From the NCBI GenBank assembly GCA_021030915.1, contig JAGEMR010000023.1:305143-369142 (forward strand): a stretch of 64,000 bases of DNA, given 5' to 3'. Positions 1 through 11,581 of this stretch are shown here, piece by piece; the stretch's first letter is position 1; the number at the start of each line of letters is the position of its first letter. The notes under the pieces are model-generated. The model was given only the letters and a program-made list of their open reading frames with translations, made no database searches and was not told the origin of the DNA. This stretch comes from Astrothelium macrocarpum. Its lineage: Eukaryota > Ascomycota > Dothideomycetes > Trypetheliales > Trypetheliaceae. The translations under genes and the position numbers were made by a program.

Positions 1-287
1 CATTTGGTAAGCCGTGAACAAAACTTCGCAGCTTCCCCTCAGCTGGTCCTGTAAGAACCTTCTCGTCAACTGTTCCCATTTCCCTACTTTTTACTCATCT
101 TCACCCCTGTATCTGTTCTTCAGAGTAACCGATATCCTCATGGCGGTAGCAATAGCAAACCCAGTATCGTTTAGCATGGGACTTGAACGACACTCTTCTA
201 TACAGGAGAGAGAGAGAAAAAGGATTAGTTAGTCCCGGCGTCTCTTTCGGATGTCACTACCCGTATATGTGCAACCTTCTACTAACT

Positions 288-1102
288 ATGGCAATCTTTC
301 CCTTAGGAACACAATCACTCCCACCTCCAGAATTACCCCAACTGGTCGCTGAGCAACATGCACCAATCGCAGCAGCTGACAAGGATACTGGCCGATTAAT
401 CGTAGTCCTCTCCAATGCCAGTCTCGAGACTTACCGTGCTTCACACGCAAATGGTAAGGGTCCGTATGGACGAGAAGACAAATACTCGCTTCTCAACAGC
501 GACGACCATATTGGTGTGATGCGAAAGATGAATCGAGATATCAGCGAAGCTCGACCCGACATTACTCACCAAGTGCGTCATTTAATTCAGCATGCTTATT
601 GTTCACTAATCACCGGACCGAATAGTGTTTGTTAACTCTGCTTGACTCACCTGTCAATAAAGCAGGAAAGCTGCAAATTTTCATACATACTGCCAAAGGA
701 GTGCTCATCGAAGTCAATCCCACTGTCAGGATTCCACGAACCTTTAAGCGCTTTGCCGGTCTCATGGTCCAGCTTCTACATCGACTCTCCATCCGGTCTA
801 TGGACTCGCAAGAAAAACTTCTCAAGGTCATCAAGAACCCAATTACCGACCATTTACCTCATGATTGTCGCAAGGTCACACTTAGTTTCGACGCTCCCGT
901 TGTCCGTGTAAGGGACTATGTTTCCGACTTGGGTCCCAAGGAAAGCATTTGTGTCTTCGTCGGTGCCATGGCCAAGGGAAACGACGATTTTGCCGATGCC
1001 TACAAGGATGATTCTATCAGTATCAGCAATTATAGTCTCAGTGCAAGTGTAGCGTGCAGCAAATTTTGCCATGCCGTGGAAGACCTGTGGGATATCATAT
1101 GA
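288..1102 (+). CDS. EMG1: rRNA small subunit pseudouridine methyltransferase Nep1/Emg1
   Basis: SPOUT-class enzyme that N1-methylates a pseudouridine in 18S rRNA and supports 40S assembly in the nucleolus. Two exons, 288-572 and 626-1102; the 53-bp intron begins GTGCGT, contains CACTAAT and ends ATAG. The joined protein is about 253 aa, the usual family length. The family core is clear: RLIVVLSNASLETY near the N-terminus, KYSLLNSDDH, then LSIRS, LLKVIKNPITDHLP, CRKVTLSFDAPVVRV, ESICVFVGAMAKG and LSASVACSKFCHAVEDLW near the C-terminus, which form the SAM pocket and dimer face in this family. The ATG at 288 is the nearest one consistent with length. An extra 5' exon is possible, because CCCTTAG just after this ATG could be an acceptor. 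The start is therefore less certain than the rest. Confidence 0.93.
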
Positions 1103-2376
1103 ATCTTTCTATTAGTAACGATTGATGATCTTTATTATGCCCTGGATGGCGGATTTCCTTTCTTGATGTTATACTCTGTATTAATTGGGACCTTCACTCG
1201 GGCTGATGGAAGACCTTTCTTTTCTCTATTGTGGACGGGTGGTGGAGCCCCGATCATAACATCGTCGCTCCATTGCTCTGGTCCGCTTTTCATCTTGAGG
1301 GGACTGTGAAGTGTGTTTGTTTTTGCAACCAAAACATCAGGCTTTCAACAGACTCAAGCGATCAATATGCAGGGCACTTCAACTTGCCCTGCATCTTCCT
1401 ATGTCTTGCTTAGCCGGCCTGTACATTCCTCTACAAAAGTTTGAGCCAACAGAACAGTTCGGGTGTAGCAGCACGTCTCGAAGTGGCAACTCAGTAATTA
1501 ATAACAACGAAAAGATCGACATCAAACTCAGCAGCATTGCTTTCATCATACCCATTACCCCCGAGATGAAACGATAATCGTTGGTAGAACTTACAAAATG
1601 GCTGACCCTGATTCCGCTTGCCAAGTCATACTGGCCCTAGATAGCCTAGATTGAAAGCAGAAGTCCGTAACTCCCAATCGACATGGCAGTAAACTAGTGT
1701 TGTAAGCCGAACGGGCTTGCAAAGCATATTTTCTAGACTTGAGACAGCAAGCTGACGTATGATTAATGGCATTTTCAGACGAGGGAGGGAGCATCGAGCA
1801 TAGACGCACCTAACATTGACGTGAGCTTTTCAAAAATCCTTTGAAGATGCGATTGGACCAAGTCCTCGAATTGGAAATCTAGGGCCAGCAACAACGACGG
1901 CTCTTAAACTGTGTACGGCTTAACCTTTAGAAAGCCGTCATCTTTACGTAGATCCATGCTCGGAACGGTGAGGCTGCATGCAAGCCCTGATTCTACGCGC
2001 CAACCACGATCTCCACCACTATTTTAGCTGCAGAAAAGCGCTTGACGTCTGCTCACCCATACACGGATTGCCATGTCAGCGATGTACAATGACGAGACGA
2101 CCAGGCGGCCACTTGCAGTAAGTCCCTTTAATAACTTGTGGACTGTCAGGTACCGCTGCGGCCTCTTTGACAAGGCAGTCCTAAACAACCATCCATTTCG
2201 TAGACCCTGAAAAATTCCGAGCCATCTCCGTTTACTACCAAGTCTTTCAATTTATAGGCTTCACTACATCCTTTTATACGGGCTGCTGCTAAGGACGGTG
2301 CCCGCCAGAACTCATTCTTTTCATTCCATTTTTTATTAGTGCAAACTACGGCAATTCTTCATTCAACATATCGATC
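1103..2376. other. Intergenic, no gene recognised
   Basis: About 1.27 kb between the Nep1 stop and the VOC-protein start. Only short ORFs without family motifs occur, on both strands. It presumably holds the Nep1 3' end and the promoter of the next gene. No repeat or RNA gene was seen. Confidence 0.6.
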
Positions 2377-4472
2377 ATGTCAGGATTGAATATCAGTCTT
2401 CACGTTTCTCATCTTCCAACCGCTTGCTCTTTCTATCTATCGGCCCTGCAACCATTGGGTATTCGCTATATCTGTGAAGATGGCGGATGTGTCGGTTTGG
2501 GCTCAAAAGGCCCAAGCCTGTATCTTTGTCAAGGAACTCCCCAGTTTGTCTCCATTTTCATCTTGGTGAAGAACTTGTCGTGATTGACCTATGTAATTGC
2601 AGTCGAGTGCCGAGAAGTCGGATTGTTTTTGCTGCTGAAGATCGAATCAGTGTTCGAGAGGTATATGCTGCAGCTTTAGAAGCTGGAGCCATACCGAGTC
2701 AGCCACCAGGATATCGCAGTTCGGATCCAACTGAATTTGGAGCGGCGGTCTTTGACTTTGATGGAAACGTCATCGAAGCAGTCCTTCCTGGAGAAAATTC
2801 ATCTGCTGGAACACCGAAGAATGGGACCATCTTGACTTGGACGAACGATGTCACGAGTCAAACCGCTCGAGCGCCAAGCGCTGTTGCCTCTCGTTCCGCT
2901 ACACATGATGCCGAGTCAACTGTCTCGTCTGCCAAAAGTCAAAAGTCAGAGGCACCTGCGCAGTCTGCCACTGAAGGCGACAAAGTCGGACAAACCCTTG
3001 CAACCACCTTATTGGGGGTTGCCGCAGGTGCTGCAGTTGCTTATGGATGGAGCAAGCTTGAAGACGAAATTTGGAAAAAGGAATCATCTGACGCCAAAGC
3101 AGAGGCTGAATCGCATTTTGCAAGAAAAGAACAATCCATACGAGATGACAGATCAGAAACACGGAGGTCAGCACTCATAGAGCCTGCGAGAAGCGTTGCA
3201 CGGTCTCAAACGTCTCCTTCAGTAGCCCGAAGTCGAAGCGTTCGAGCAATTGAAGCACCCCCCTCCGCTTTATCGGGGCGGAGTAGACGTAGCGGTCCGA
3301 GTTTCGTCGACGTACCGGCAAGTGAGATTCGACCGAGTTCCGTGAGGGCCATAGAAGCAACCCCATCAACACTAAGCGACAGTCGAAGCTCAGCACGGAC
3401 AATCCGAGCCGCTGAAGAGCCGCCAAGGTCAAGATTATCAGTCAAAAGCCGCACTAGTCCATCACTGGTTTCCGGGACCACGAATAGAACTGCCAGAACG
3501 GCAAAGACTGCCCAAAGTTCCAGAGATGATCCAGGGAATCGCTCAGTGGTCTCTAAAGCATCCAATAAAACCACCAAGACTGCAGTCACTGCTATAAAAG
3601 GTGATCCAGGTAGTCGTTCTGTTGTCTCTGCTGCTGGCAGTAGCAAGACTATCAAAACGGCCAAGACTTCAGCGAGCGCCAAAGAAATTATTCCAGAGGA
3701 CCAGGCCTCTCCACCTAGACCTGAGGGATCAATTACTGTTGCCAGTCCTGACTTATCTGGTGTCAGCGAAATAATAAAAGAGATGAACAGCGCTCATGAA
3801 AGAGCAAATCAACTGTACAACGAATTCCAAGATCTCACTGCTGCGGCTGTTCCTCTTCCTCCTTCAAAAGCGACAAGTGTTGTTCCGGCTTCACAGAGCG
3901 GATCGGCAACTCCTGTACCTGCGCCTGCGTCAAGGGCAGCCAGCAAGGTCTCTCGTCGATCAGAGCATCCCTCAGCTGTAGAAGTACCGAGATCAGGGAC
4001 GAGCCAAATGGCAGGGCCGGCAGAACATCAGTCTGCTGCTGGCGTTCCTCTACCGGTTTCGAAAGCAAACAGTATTGTCGCTCCTAAATCACATGTCTCC
4101 AGCCTACGCGAAACGAAGATTGAAGCAGTGGACCTCGTACCCGAAGTCCCTCCATCCGCTGGAGAGAAAAACTTGGACGATCTCGAGACATTGATTCCAG
4201 ACGATAGCGCCTCCAACATTGGCTACTCACCACCGCCACCGCCTCCAAGGCAAAGATCGCGTTCACGTCACTCAAGACACTCAGATGGCGGTAGACGTAG
4301 AGGACACAAGGAGCATGGCGCGCACTGCCAAACGGTGTCTGAAGGGTCTCATGTGAGCGTTGCTAGGCCAGGCAGACGACATAGGAGGAGAGATAGTGGA
4401 GTTGGTCTTGCAACGAGGTCAAAGGGGTTCACATATATCAAGGGAAAGGATTTGATTAACGCCGTATTTTGA
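2377..4472 (+). CDS. VOC (glyoxalase-like) domain protein with long disordered Ser/Arg-rich tail
   Basis: Two exons, 2377-2543 and 2603-4472, with a 59-bp intron (donor GTTTGT, acceptor TTGCAG), giving about 678 aa. Residues 1-135 look like a vicinal-oxygen-chelate fold: an N-terminal SLHVSHL strand, a helix with FYLSALQPLGI, then RIVFAAEDR and FGAAVFDFDGNVIEAVLPG, the typical closing strand of fungal glyoxalase/bleomycin-resistance-like proteins. A hydrophobic Gly/Ala segment (TLLGVAAGAAVAYGW, near residue 190) follows. After it come about 400 residues rich in Ser, Arg, Ala and Pro with repeated RSVRAIEA.PS and AKTA/TKTA motifs, a PPPPPP run and a basic RSRSRHSRHS stretch. The tail is predicted disordered. 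The VOC metal ligands could not be assigned, so enzyme activity is unproven. No function is known for the tail. Confidence 0.75.
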
Positions 4473-4752
4473 AATTACGAAACACGACAGCTGGGATGGA
4501 ACACAGAACAGAACTGACCTTGGGTGGTATCTGTAGCTGACTGGGAGAGGCTATGACGTCAGAGATTGGCATTTTGCATTTGACCCTTGATTTTCATCTT
4601 TTCTTTTAGTTTCATGTCTATCAAATTCAACATGCGCTAGGCGTTGGGTCGGTCACGGAGCCAGGCTTAACAGACCGTATGTCTCTTACTCTATAGCATT
4701 ACCACGAAAAAAATTTCAACACATCTTAAGTTTCTTCCATTCCCACGTCGCT

Positions 4753-5890
4753 ATGCTTCTGCCCGCCTCCCTTGTAGCTTACTCCACCCCACCAACCAAC
4801 TATATCGGCACCGTCCTCTTCATCGCCTATATCGTCGCTGCTCTCGAGCTCACCAACTTCCTAACCACCCATCTCCTCTCCCTTCAAGAATCCCGACGCA
4901 ACAACACTACCACCACCTCATCCAAGTCCTCCACAACTGCCACCGCCTCCCCTTCCTCCCCACATGTCCTCCTCTTTGCCTCCCTCGCCACCCTCAGCTT
5001 CGCGGTCCTCTCCTACCACATGCTGCGCTTCCTCATCGACGACTACACAGGCTGGTGCGCGAGCAATGGATTCGACACGGCGATCGCGGTCCGCGACGTC
5101 ATGCCGAAGCTGTGGGCGTGGATGACCGGCTCGATGCTATTTACGGCATTCGCACGGACGCTGGTGGGAGATGGGGAAGGGTTGGAGTGGATATGGACGG
5201 GGCTGGTGATGGCGGAGATGATGGTGATGGCGCAGTGGATGGGTGTACATGGTGAGAAATCCGTTTTTTTCTCTTTCCCGTGCATACTCTTGGAGTCGGA
5301 TTTGGTCTGAAGATGGAAGTATTGACCATGTTTTCATAGGACGGAAGAGAGAAGTTCCCCATCTCTGGGCATATTTTGCCATCGGTCAGGTCCTTCCAAT
5401 ATCCTTTGCGCTGAATCTGTTCTTCCTCACGCTTCTCTATCTCCCGAAGCCGGAACCGAAGGAAAGCGAAGATAGGGAATCTGAAGATGCAGCAACTTTC
5501 TCGCTTGTCTCGACGCTGGTCGATCTCGGCCTGGTTAGCCTCTTCATCGTAATACTCGCCTCCTTGCCTGGCTTACGGGATTCACCGTCCTTTATGCATC
5601 TAGTACTCGTGGTACGCTTGCTGCTGTTTGCGCCGTATGTTCTAGAAGGTACTGGTACCAGGAGAAATAAGACCGCTAGTCCTTATCTTGTCTGGGTATT
5701 GATGAGCGCGGTCGTCACTGGGTTATGCTTTGTAGCTGTGAAATCGGTAGTGCAAAACGGATCGAATGCTTCGGACATCTTGGCAGCAGCACGAAAAAAT
5801 CACGCAGTAGGAGCACTTGTAGATGACATGCTGACAGGGATAGCGAGCATCGGACTGTGGATTTGGCTAGGTCTATATCGAGATTATTGA
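4753..5890 (+). CDS. Hypothetical multi-pass membrane protein
   Basis: Two exons, 4753-5251 and 5340-5890, joined across an 88-bp intron (GTGAGA ... TTCATAG), about 349 aa. I do not recognise the family. At least seven hydrophobic segments are visible: the N-terminus (YIGTVLFIAYIVAALEL), a segment after a Thr/Ser-rich loop (LLFASLATLSFAVLSYHML), one around TGSMLFTAFA, one around VMAEMMVMAQW, then WAYFAIGQVLPISFALNLFF, a VSLFIVILASL segment and VLMSAVVTGLCFVAV. The C-terminus GLWIWLGLYRDY could be another. A fungal integral membrane protein of unknown role is the safest label. It lies tail to tail with the kelch gene, with only about 50 bp between the stops, so the 3' UTRs probably overlap. 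Confidence 0.75.
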
Positions 5891-5941
5891 TCTTGTTAGG
5901 ACGACCGATAGCAGAAAATCCGTTGTCTTCATCGCTACGGC

Positions 5942-7942
5942 TCATCTTCGACTCTTTCCTTGCTCTCCTCTTTCAGTCACACTAACAACTTCACCGATAC
6001 CAGCCTCTTCTTGCTCATTCTCGAGGGCCCGGATCTCCTCACGGCAATCCCAGAACTTCTCTTTCGCCAGGTCAAAAGCGTCTTTCTTGATCTCTTTGAC
6101 TGTCTTGTCTTGGTTCTCACGATCACGAAGGGCATCTCCTAAAAGTATGTCCTGCCACTGTGGAGAAGTACGTGCGTAAAAGTCCTTTAGAATTTCAAAA
6201 GGTCGAGGATGCGGCTTTGAATCTGATAAAGCCGAAGGATCCATTGCCTCCTCCTCAGTCATTGATGGAGCTGTCGAATCCTCAGTAACAGAAGATTCCG
6301 TTGGAGTCGGCGGAATGTTAAGAGAGTCATCTCCTGTTAGAGCTTCTCCGTCCTCCGAGTCATCGTCTTCGCCAGCTTCGTCCTCGTCCTCGTCACTGTC
6401 CTCATCCTCACTACCATGCCATTCAGGTAAATCTCGTTTGTAGATCTCAGTTACACCATCAAGCTTATCAAGATCAATGGACCACATCTCATCGAATGTA
6501 TATTCTGCATCGCCCTTTTCGTAGGTGCCGCCAAAAATATACAACACATCGTCTTGGACGGCTAAAGTCGCATTAAATCGGACATGAGGCATCTCGAACG
6601 TGATTGTCTTTTGTTGCTTCTCTGGCTCATCATCTTCTTTTGCATAGGATAGTCCAACGTCATCCGAGTCCACTTCAGATGTGGCGCCTTTAGTCTCCAG
6701 CGCCGCGAGATTTCGCAAAAGTTCTTCTTCTGCGGCTTTCCCTCGTTGCCTTCTTCCGCGATCAAGTATTGGGGCTGTTCTCGTTTGCTTTTTTGGCTTG
6801 CGTAAGTTGAGTCGGAAAAAGCGGTTACGATCGATATTCCATGCATAGAGATCGTTAAAGAACTCGCTGTCGATTCCCTCTTCGCTTTGCTCTACATCGT
6901 GTACTCCACCAAAGCAAATGCCACGGCCCCGATGATATGCCATCTGGATTCCCGCACGTGCTGGACTCGGAGCATTGGCTGGTCTTTTTCTTCTTTCCCA
7001 TCGTACAGTGGGAGGCGCGTTCGCTGAGCCAGTAGACTCAGGCGGTATGACACGGAGAAACCAGGTATCTTCATGTACTTTAGGTACCATGACAGCACGA
7101 GATGCAGGCCCACCACCTTTTTTCTGGTTCCCAGACATCTTAGTAGCTTTGATCCGCGAGTAGCCTCCATACAAGACCGCGCCTGAGTTATGCGGAAGCA
7201 GAGAAAAAGAAGATCGAGCGTCGGGCTTTTGAACGGAATTGGGACAGTGCCATGTCTGCTCTCTACAATCATAAAGCCATACGTCCTGAAGGTACTTGGT
7301 CTGCTGTGACGTGTCCTGGAAACCACCAAATAGAATAATGTAATTTTTGAAGTATGTCATTCGATGTCCACTCCTCGCAGATGGACCTTTACCCTTGGGC
7401 TCCAATTTTGTCCATTCTCTACTAGAGGGTTCGAGATACCAAAAGTCATTATAATGATAGAATGTGCCCTGCTTAGGTGAACTAAATTCGCCTCCAAACA
7501 AGTAGATGCCTCCGGCATTACCTCCTCGACACCAAGCGTGACCGCTTCGTGGAAGTGGCGAGTTGGGGCTGGTCACCAAGCGCCAAGTATCATATTTGAT
7601 ATTAAAGACGAAAAGTTCATTGTAAAAGCGGGCAATACCGTCAATAAAGGACTCACCTCCGAACAAGAACAGCTCATTATCATTTGACGGTGATGCGATC
7701 AGCGTACTAGAGGCTCTGGCAGTAGGTGGCGCCGAGATAGCCTCAGTGACCTTGAGAAACTGCTCCTGCTGCCTCGCATACTCAGCGAGCACAGCATCGA
7801 GGTCGACGTCTTCTGCATCGCTATCCTCGTCTTTGGGCCTTGTTTTTGACCTTTTCTCTTTTTGTGCGGCCTTTTTGTCCTGTTTCTGTGCGACGCGAGC
7901 CTTCTTTTCAGCAGCCTTGGTCTTCTTGTCCTTCTTCACCAT
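5942..7942 (-). CDS. KEL3: Kelch-repeat protein, Kel3/KLHDC4 family
   Basis: Single exon, 666 aa. It starts with a very basic Lys-rich stretch (residues 1-40, KKDKKTKAAEKKARVAQKQ), then an acidic segment. A kelch propeller spans roughly residues 70-480, with repeated blade motifs such as LFLFGGE, YLFGGEF, IILFGGFQ, AVLYGGYSR, ICFGGVHD and LYIFGGTY. An Asp/Glu-rich linker (SEDEDSDEDEDEAGEDDDSED) leads to a C-terminal helical region with RPFEILKDFYARTSPQWQ and REEIRALENEQEE, matching the DUF4110 tail of fungal and animal Kel3/KLHDC4 proteins. The molecular role of this family is poorly defined; a cytosolic or nuclear scaffold is inferred. The ATG gives the expected basic N-terminus. Confidence 0.9.
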   Translation of the reverse strand: MVKKDKKTKAAEKKARVAQKQDKKAAQKEKRSKTRPKDEDSDAEDVDLDAVLAEYARQQEQFLKVTEAISAPPTARASSTLIASPSNDNELFLFGGESFIDGIARFYNELFVFNIKYDTWRLVTSPNSPLPRSGHAWCRGGNAGGIYLFGGEFSSPKQGTFYHYNDFWYLEPSSREWTKLEPKGKGPSARSGHRMTYFKNYIILFGGFQDTSQQTKYLQDVWLYDCREQTWHCPNSVQKPDARSSFSLLPHNSGAVLYGGYSRIKATKMSGNQKKGGGPASRAVMVPKVHEDTWFLRVIPPESTGSANAPPTVRWERRKRPANAPSPARAGIQMAYHRGRGICFGGVHDVEQSEEGIDSEFFNDLYAWNIDRNRFFRLNLRKPKKQTRTAPILDRGRRQRGKAAEEELLRNLAALETKGATSEVDSDDVGLSYAKEDDEPEKQQKTITFEMPHVRFNATLAVQDDVLYIFGGTYEKGDAEYTFDEMWSIDLDKLDGVTEIYKRDLPEWHGSEDEDSDEDEDEAGEDDDSEDGEALTGDDSLNIPPTPTESSVTEDSTAPSMTEEEAMDPSALSDSKPHPRPFEILKDFYARTSPQWQDILLGDALRDRENQDKTVKEIKKDAFDLAKEKFWDCREEIRALENEQEEAGIGEVVSVTERGEQGKSRR

Positions 7943-8131
7943 AATGATTTCTATGAATTGGCGAACAGATGGTCAGGGAAAATACTTTTTATGGCCGATC
8001 GCAAGGTTTTTGAAAGTCCGGGATTTGGGTCATGGCGTTGTCATTGTCCAGCCCCGGTGGCGGGGGGGTTCTAATCAAATCTTATTCGTTGGAATTCAAA
8101 GCGGGCATTCTTAAAATATCGACATCAGAAC

Positions 8132-11100
8132 CTATGGAACACAGTTGTTTACAATCCCGATATCTACATCTGTCAATGTCATAGATGTTATTTGTTTGAT
8201 ATATTCGCGGCAGTCTCTGTTCTCGGAGGTATACACATAATGCAGCTCTTGTCCAAAGCCGCCTAGGGGACAGTCCATTTCTCTTGAGATGCCCAATCCC
8301 TTGGCCTGAAATTAAAGACCAACGAATCATCGTTATCCGCAATAATTTTTGTAAAATCCCTGATAGACTGCCTCCAAACGCCCTAGCGCCGGAAGGGATT
8401 GCTGGTTGCGTCGCCTCTGCCTACTGCTATCCTCCGATCGCTCTGTCTAGCTAAGTTGGGACTCACCCAAGTTGTTACGTGTTTATTATGATCAATATAG
8501 TATGTTTCGCCCGAGATTGTCTTTCTACGTTCCCAGCCTGCAGGGAGCATTCCGAACTCATCTGCAAATGAGCTGAATTGTTTGATAGCCCCAGGGCTCG
8601 AAAGCGCGGGCTTGGAGTAAGGAAGAGAATTGGTCGAAAGGCTAATAATTAGCTGTCCGCAAGGTTCTTCCAGCCGTGTAAGCTTTCGAGTTATCGTTAC
8701 TATGAGGTGTCAGCATTAAACCTCGTCGGATATCCATGACCAGATCACAAACCTTCACCACCTTTTTGAATGTCTAAGTAATCCCCGATCCTGAAACAAG
8801 TGCCCCCCATAAGCCTAAGCCAGTCATCCGTCTCTGCATGCTTCCTGCGATCGAGAACAAAGAATTGGAGGATATCGGCCTCCATTAACGGCCTACTCAT
8901 ACAATTAGCAAAAATCTTCTCTGGTTTCTGTTACCCTCAAACGTACACATCAAACGAGGTGTTCCACGATGGTTTTAGCGTGTTCGCACAAGCTGCTGTT
9001 GATCGAGGCGTAGTTGCATTGACGTCGCGGCTATTTATGATGAGCTTAACATATGGATTAGGAGAGCCTGTTCCAGTATAAGTCCCACTGTTCTCTGATC
9101 AAGTAGAAGTCGTGAAAAGCATACGAGACATGTGACTCTGATGGAGATCTTCGGCGGCGACGACTGTTGTGGGTTAGTTCAGACTCTCCGAAGTACACAT
9201 TCCCTACTTTATAGACTCACTAGTTACTCTGACCACGCGCCGAACCACGTCATTTATCGCTTCGTTCGTCTCTACCAAATTCGAGTTGTTGCTTAATTTC
9301 CGTATTACCTCAGAGAAATAGAGAGATCCTTTGTTTCGCGAGTCATAGACAAACCCTGGCCTCTCGTCGCCGTGTCCTACAGAGTAGGTTGACTGTGCCT
9401 GTCTCAGTGCATCCGCGTTCGCCCTGAAGTCATCAAGGTTACTTACGCGCCGAACCATGTCATCTGCCAGTATTTCCACATTAACACCTAAGTCTTTTAG
9501 GACGGAAGGGTCAGACAGTTGTTGGCCTGTTGTGTCTTCTACCACGCCTTTGACACCATTGGTCGCCCTGTTGGCTTCTACACGCCCAATTAAATCGCCA
9601 TCTTCATCAAACATTTCACCATCCTCCGAGATAACACAACCCACCAGGTCTTCGACATCACCTTCAATGAGTTTACCAGCAGTTTTGCCAAAAACATCTA
9701 TGACATCGCCATTGTCATTGACCTCTTTTAGGAAGGAAAGGTCAGGTTTTTGTCGGCGTGTTGCGTCCTCTACTACACCTTTGACACCGTTGAATGCTCC
9801 ACTGGTTTGACTGTTGGCATCATTTGAAGCGCCCTCGATGCTTTTGGCAGCTGCTGATTTCCTGCCAATAGTAAACTCGGCATCCGGGACTGAGCTTTTG
9901 GGGGTCAGCTCTTCGGCGCCGGAATGCAGTACTGCTTGGATAGCCTGCGCATTTGACACGGCGCTCCACCTGCCTGAGGCCTCTTGTATCAACTCTGTAT
10001 TTGCCCCTTCTTGCGGCCTCGCTGCCTCTGGTTGAGGTATCGAGGTACCAGGCAAAGGATTGACAGCGGATTCCCTTTGGGGATCGATACTTGATTGTCT
10101 CATCCAAGGGTGACGAAGGGCGTCGCTTGCGGTCATGCGAAGATGAGGATCCACGGTCATCAGAGCCATGACAAATTGAGCAGCGTCATCTCCTGCGGAA
10201 GATTTGAGCTTCTCAAATGGGAACTTGTTTGCACCTCGACAGTAGTCTCCGAGCGAGCGAAAGTTTCGAAAGGTATGTTCGCCAGTCAGCAATCGAGAGC
10301 TAATCTCTCCCAGAGCCCACATATCTGCAGGCTGGTGATCGTAAGATTCGGACTTAGTAGTGAAACGCCCAAAGCCCAACAGTTCCGGCGCCATGAATTC
10401 AAGAGTGCCTTTGATTGTTGAAGGTCCACTTGCATCTTCCGCGCGCTTGCTGATGCCAAAATCAGCAAGCTTTACCCACCAGTGGTTCGGCGGCTGAGAT
10501 TTGATGAGAATGTTCTGGGAGAATATTATCCATCAGTTGAATTCTCCTCGGATTACCAGAACAGAATTACTTACAGCTGGTTTTAGATCTCTGTGAGCGA
10601 ATCCATTCACATGCATATCATAAAGACCCTCCAGTACTTGATGCGTAAGTACCTGGGCTTCTCCTACGGATAACAGAGGTCTTCGAGAGAGGTAATGGTG
10701 TAGATCGCCATGCGGGCAATACTCTAGCGCAATGTAGATTGCTTCTGCATCATCATACCAACCAAAGGATTTGATGAAACAGGCCTCGTACTGGGGCACA
10801 TTAGCTAGTTCAAGTAGTTCGAAATGGAGTAAATTTCGTCTCACTCTAGGATTCGAGAATTTTGCAACAGCTTCTAGCTCTCCATGAAACTCAACAACAC
10901 TCGAGGAATTCGGTAGCTTTCGGACCACCTTCACAGCCCGCAATTGGCCCTCACCCTGACCCCCAGCGCATTGCTCCAGCCAAACTCGCCCAAATGATCC
11001 ATGGCCCAGGTCTCTTTCTCGCTTCCAACGTTCTTCACGAATTATACGTCGGCGGTTGCTACTGGTTTCGAGGTAACGGTGGACGGTGTGGTTATTGTCG

Positions 11101-11150
11101 TAATGGGTCTCAAGTTTTGAGTCACGTACGAGATCGGGGATGGCGGGCAT
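8132..11150 (-). CDS. Ser/Thr protein kinase fused to LEA-like repeat, C2 and WW domains
   Basis: Seven exons on the minus strand: 11150-10575, 10514-9221, 9163-9137, 9094-8947, 8892-8753, 8699-8467 and 8305-8132. All phases close, giving about 863 aa. Kinase domain: glycine loop GHGSFGRV (49-56), VAIK-type Lys74 (RAVKVV), HRDLKPAN (186-193), DFG (210-212) and MAPE (233-236), so it looks catalytically competent. Residues about 456-505 match the fungal LEA-like/DUF3659 repeat (GDVIDVFGK, EDGEMFDEDGDLIGR), flanked by two copies of NGVKGVVED. A C2 fold begins at about 615 (RVVRVTIVAAEDL) and continues with NPYVKLIINS, NTLKPSWNTSFDV and LQFFVLDRRK. A WW domain follows at about 780-806 (LPAGWERR, YYIDHNKHVTTW), then a degenerate WW-like stretch (ENRDCREYI, ITSMTLTD). 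Weak points are the 27-nt exon 3 with its 42-bp GTCACA intron, and the last 161-bp intron. A separate small C2-WW gene is the alternative. Confidence 0.7.
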
Positions 11151-11581
11151 CGGGTTCTAAATTCTCATAAGTCACCCCCTATCCGCAGGTTACACCAGAT
11201 CAGGGTCTTACTTGAAATCACGATCTGGGTTACGTCCTGAATTCGCAGTGTACAATAGTACACAGTCATGCCGGCCAGCCTTGCACCAACGTCCCATGGG
11301 TTGTACTACGTACGACCAGTTGAGACCGACAGATTGGCAGAAATGACAGCAAATCGCGAGAACATGCGTAAAACAGCAGCTTGAACATGGTTCCAATTGT
11401 GTTCCGCAGAATGTGGTAAGACAAGGCTGAGAACGTGACGAGGCTCGTTCTCTAGTATTTCATTGGATGGTGCTAGCACTTCAGCCTCCCGGATTTGTTG
11501 GTGCGGGACTCGGACCAAAAAGCAATAGAACCTCGACAACCTAATTCATTTCACTTGAGGACTTCTCTCGACTTCGTTATC
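11151..11581. promoter_or_regulatory. Shared divergent promoter region of the two kinase-like genes
   Basis: About 430 bp between the ATGs of the kinase-C2-WW gene (minus) and the HeLo-pseudokinase gene (plus). Head-to-head spacing this short implies overlapping regulatory sequence. No specific binding site was recognised. Confidence 0.45.

Noticed and set aside
8800..9081. 93-codon plus-strand ORF
   Set aside because: It is antisense to the C2-domain exons of the kinase gene.
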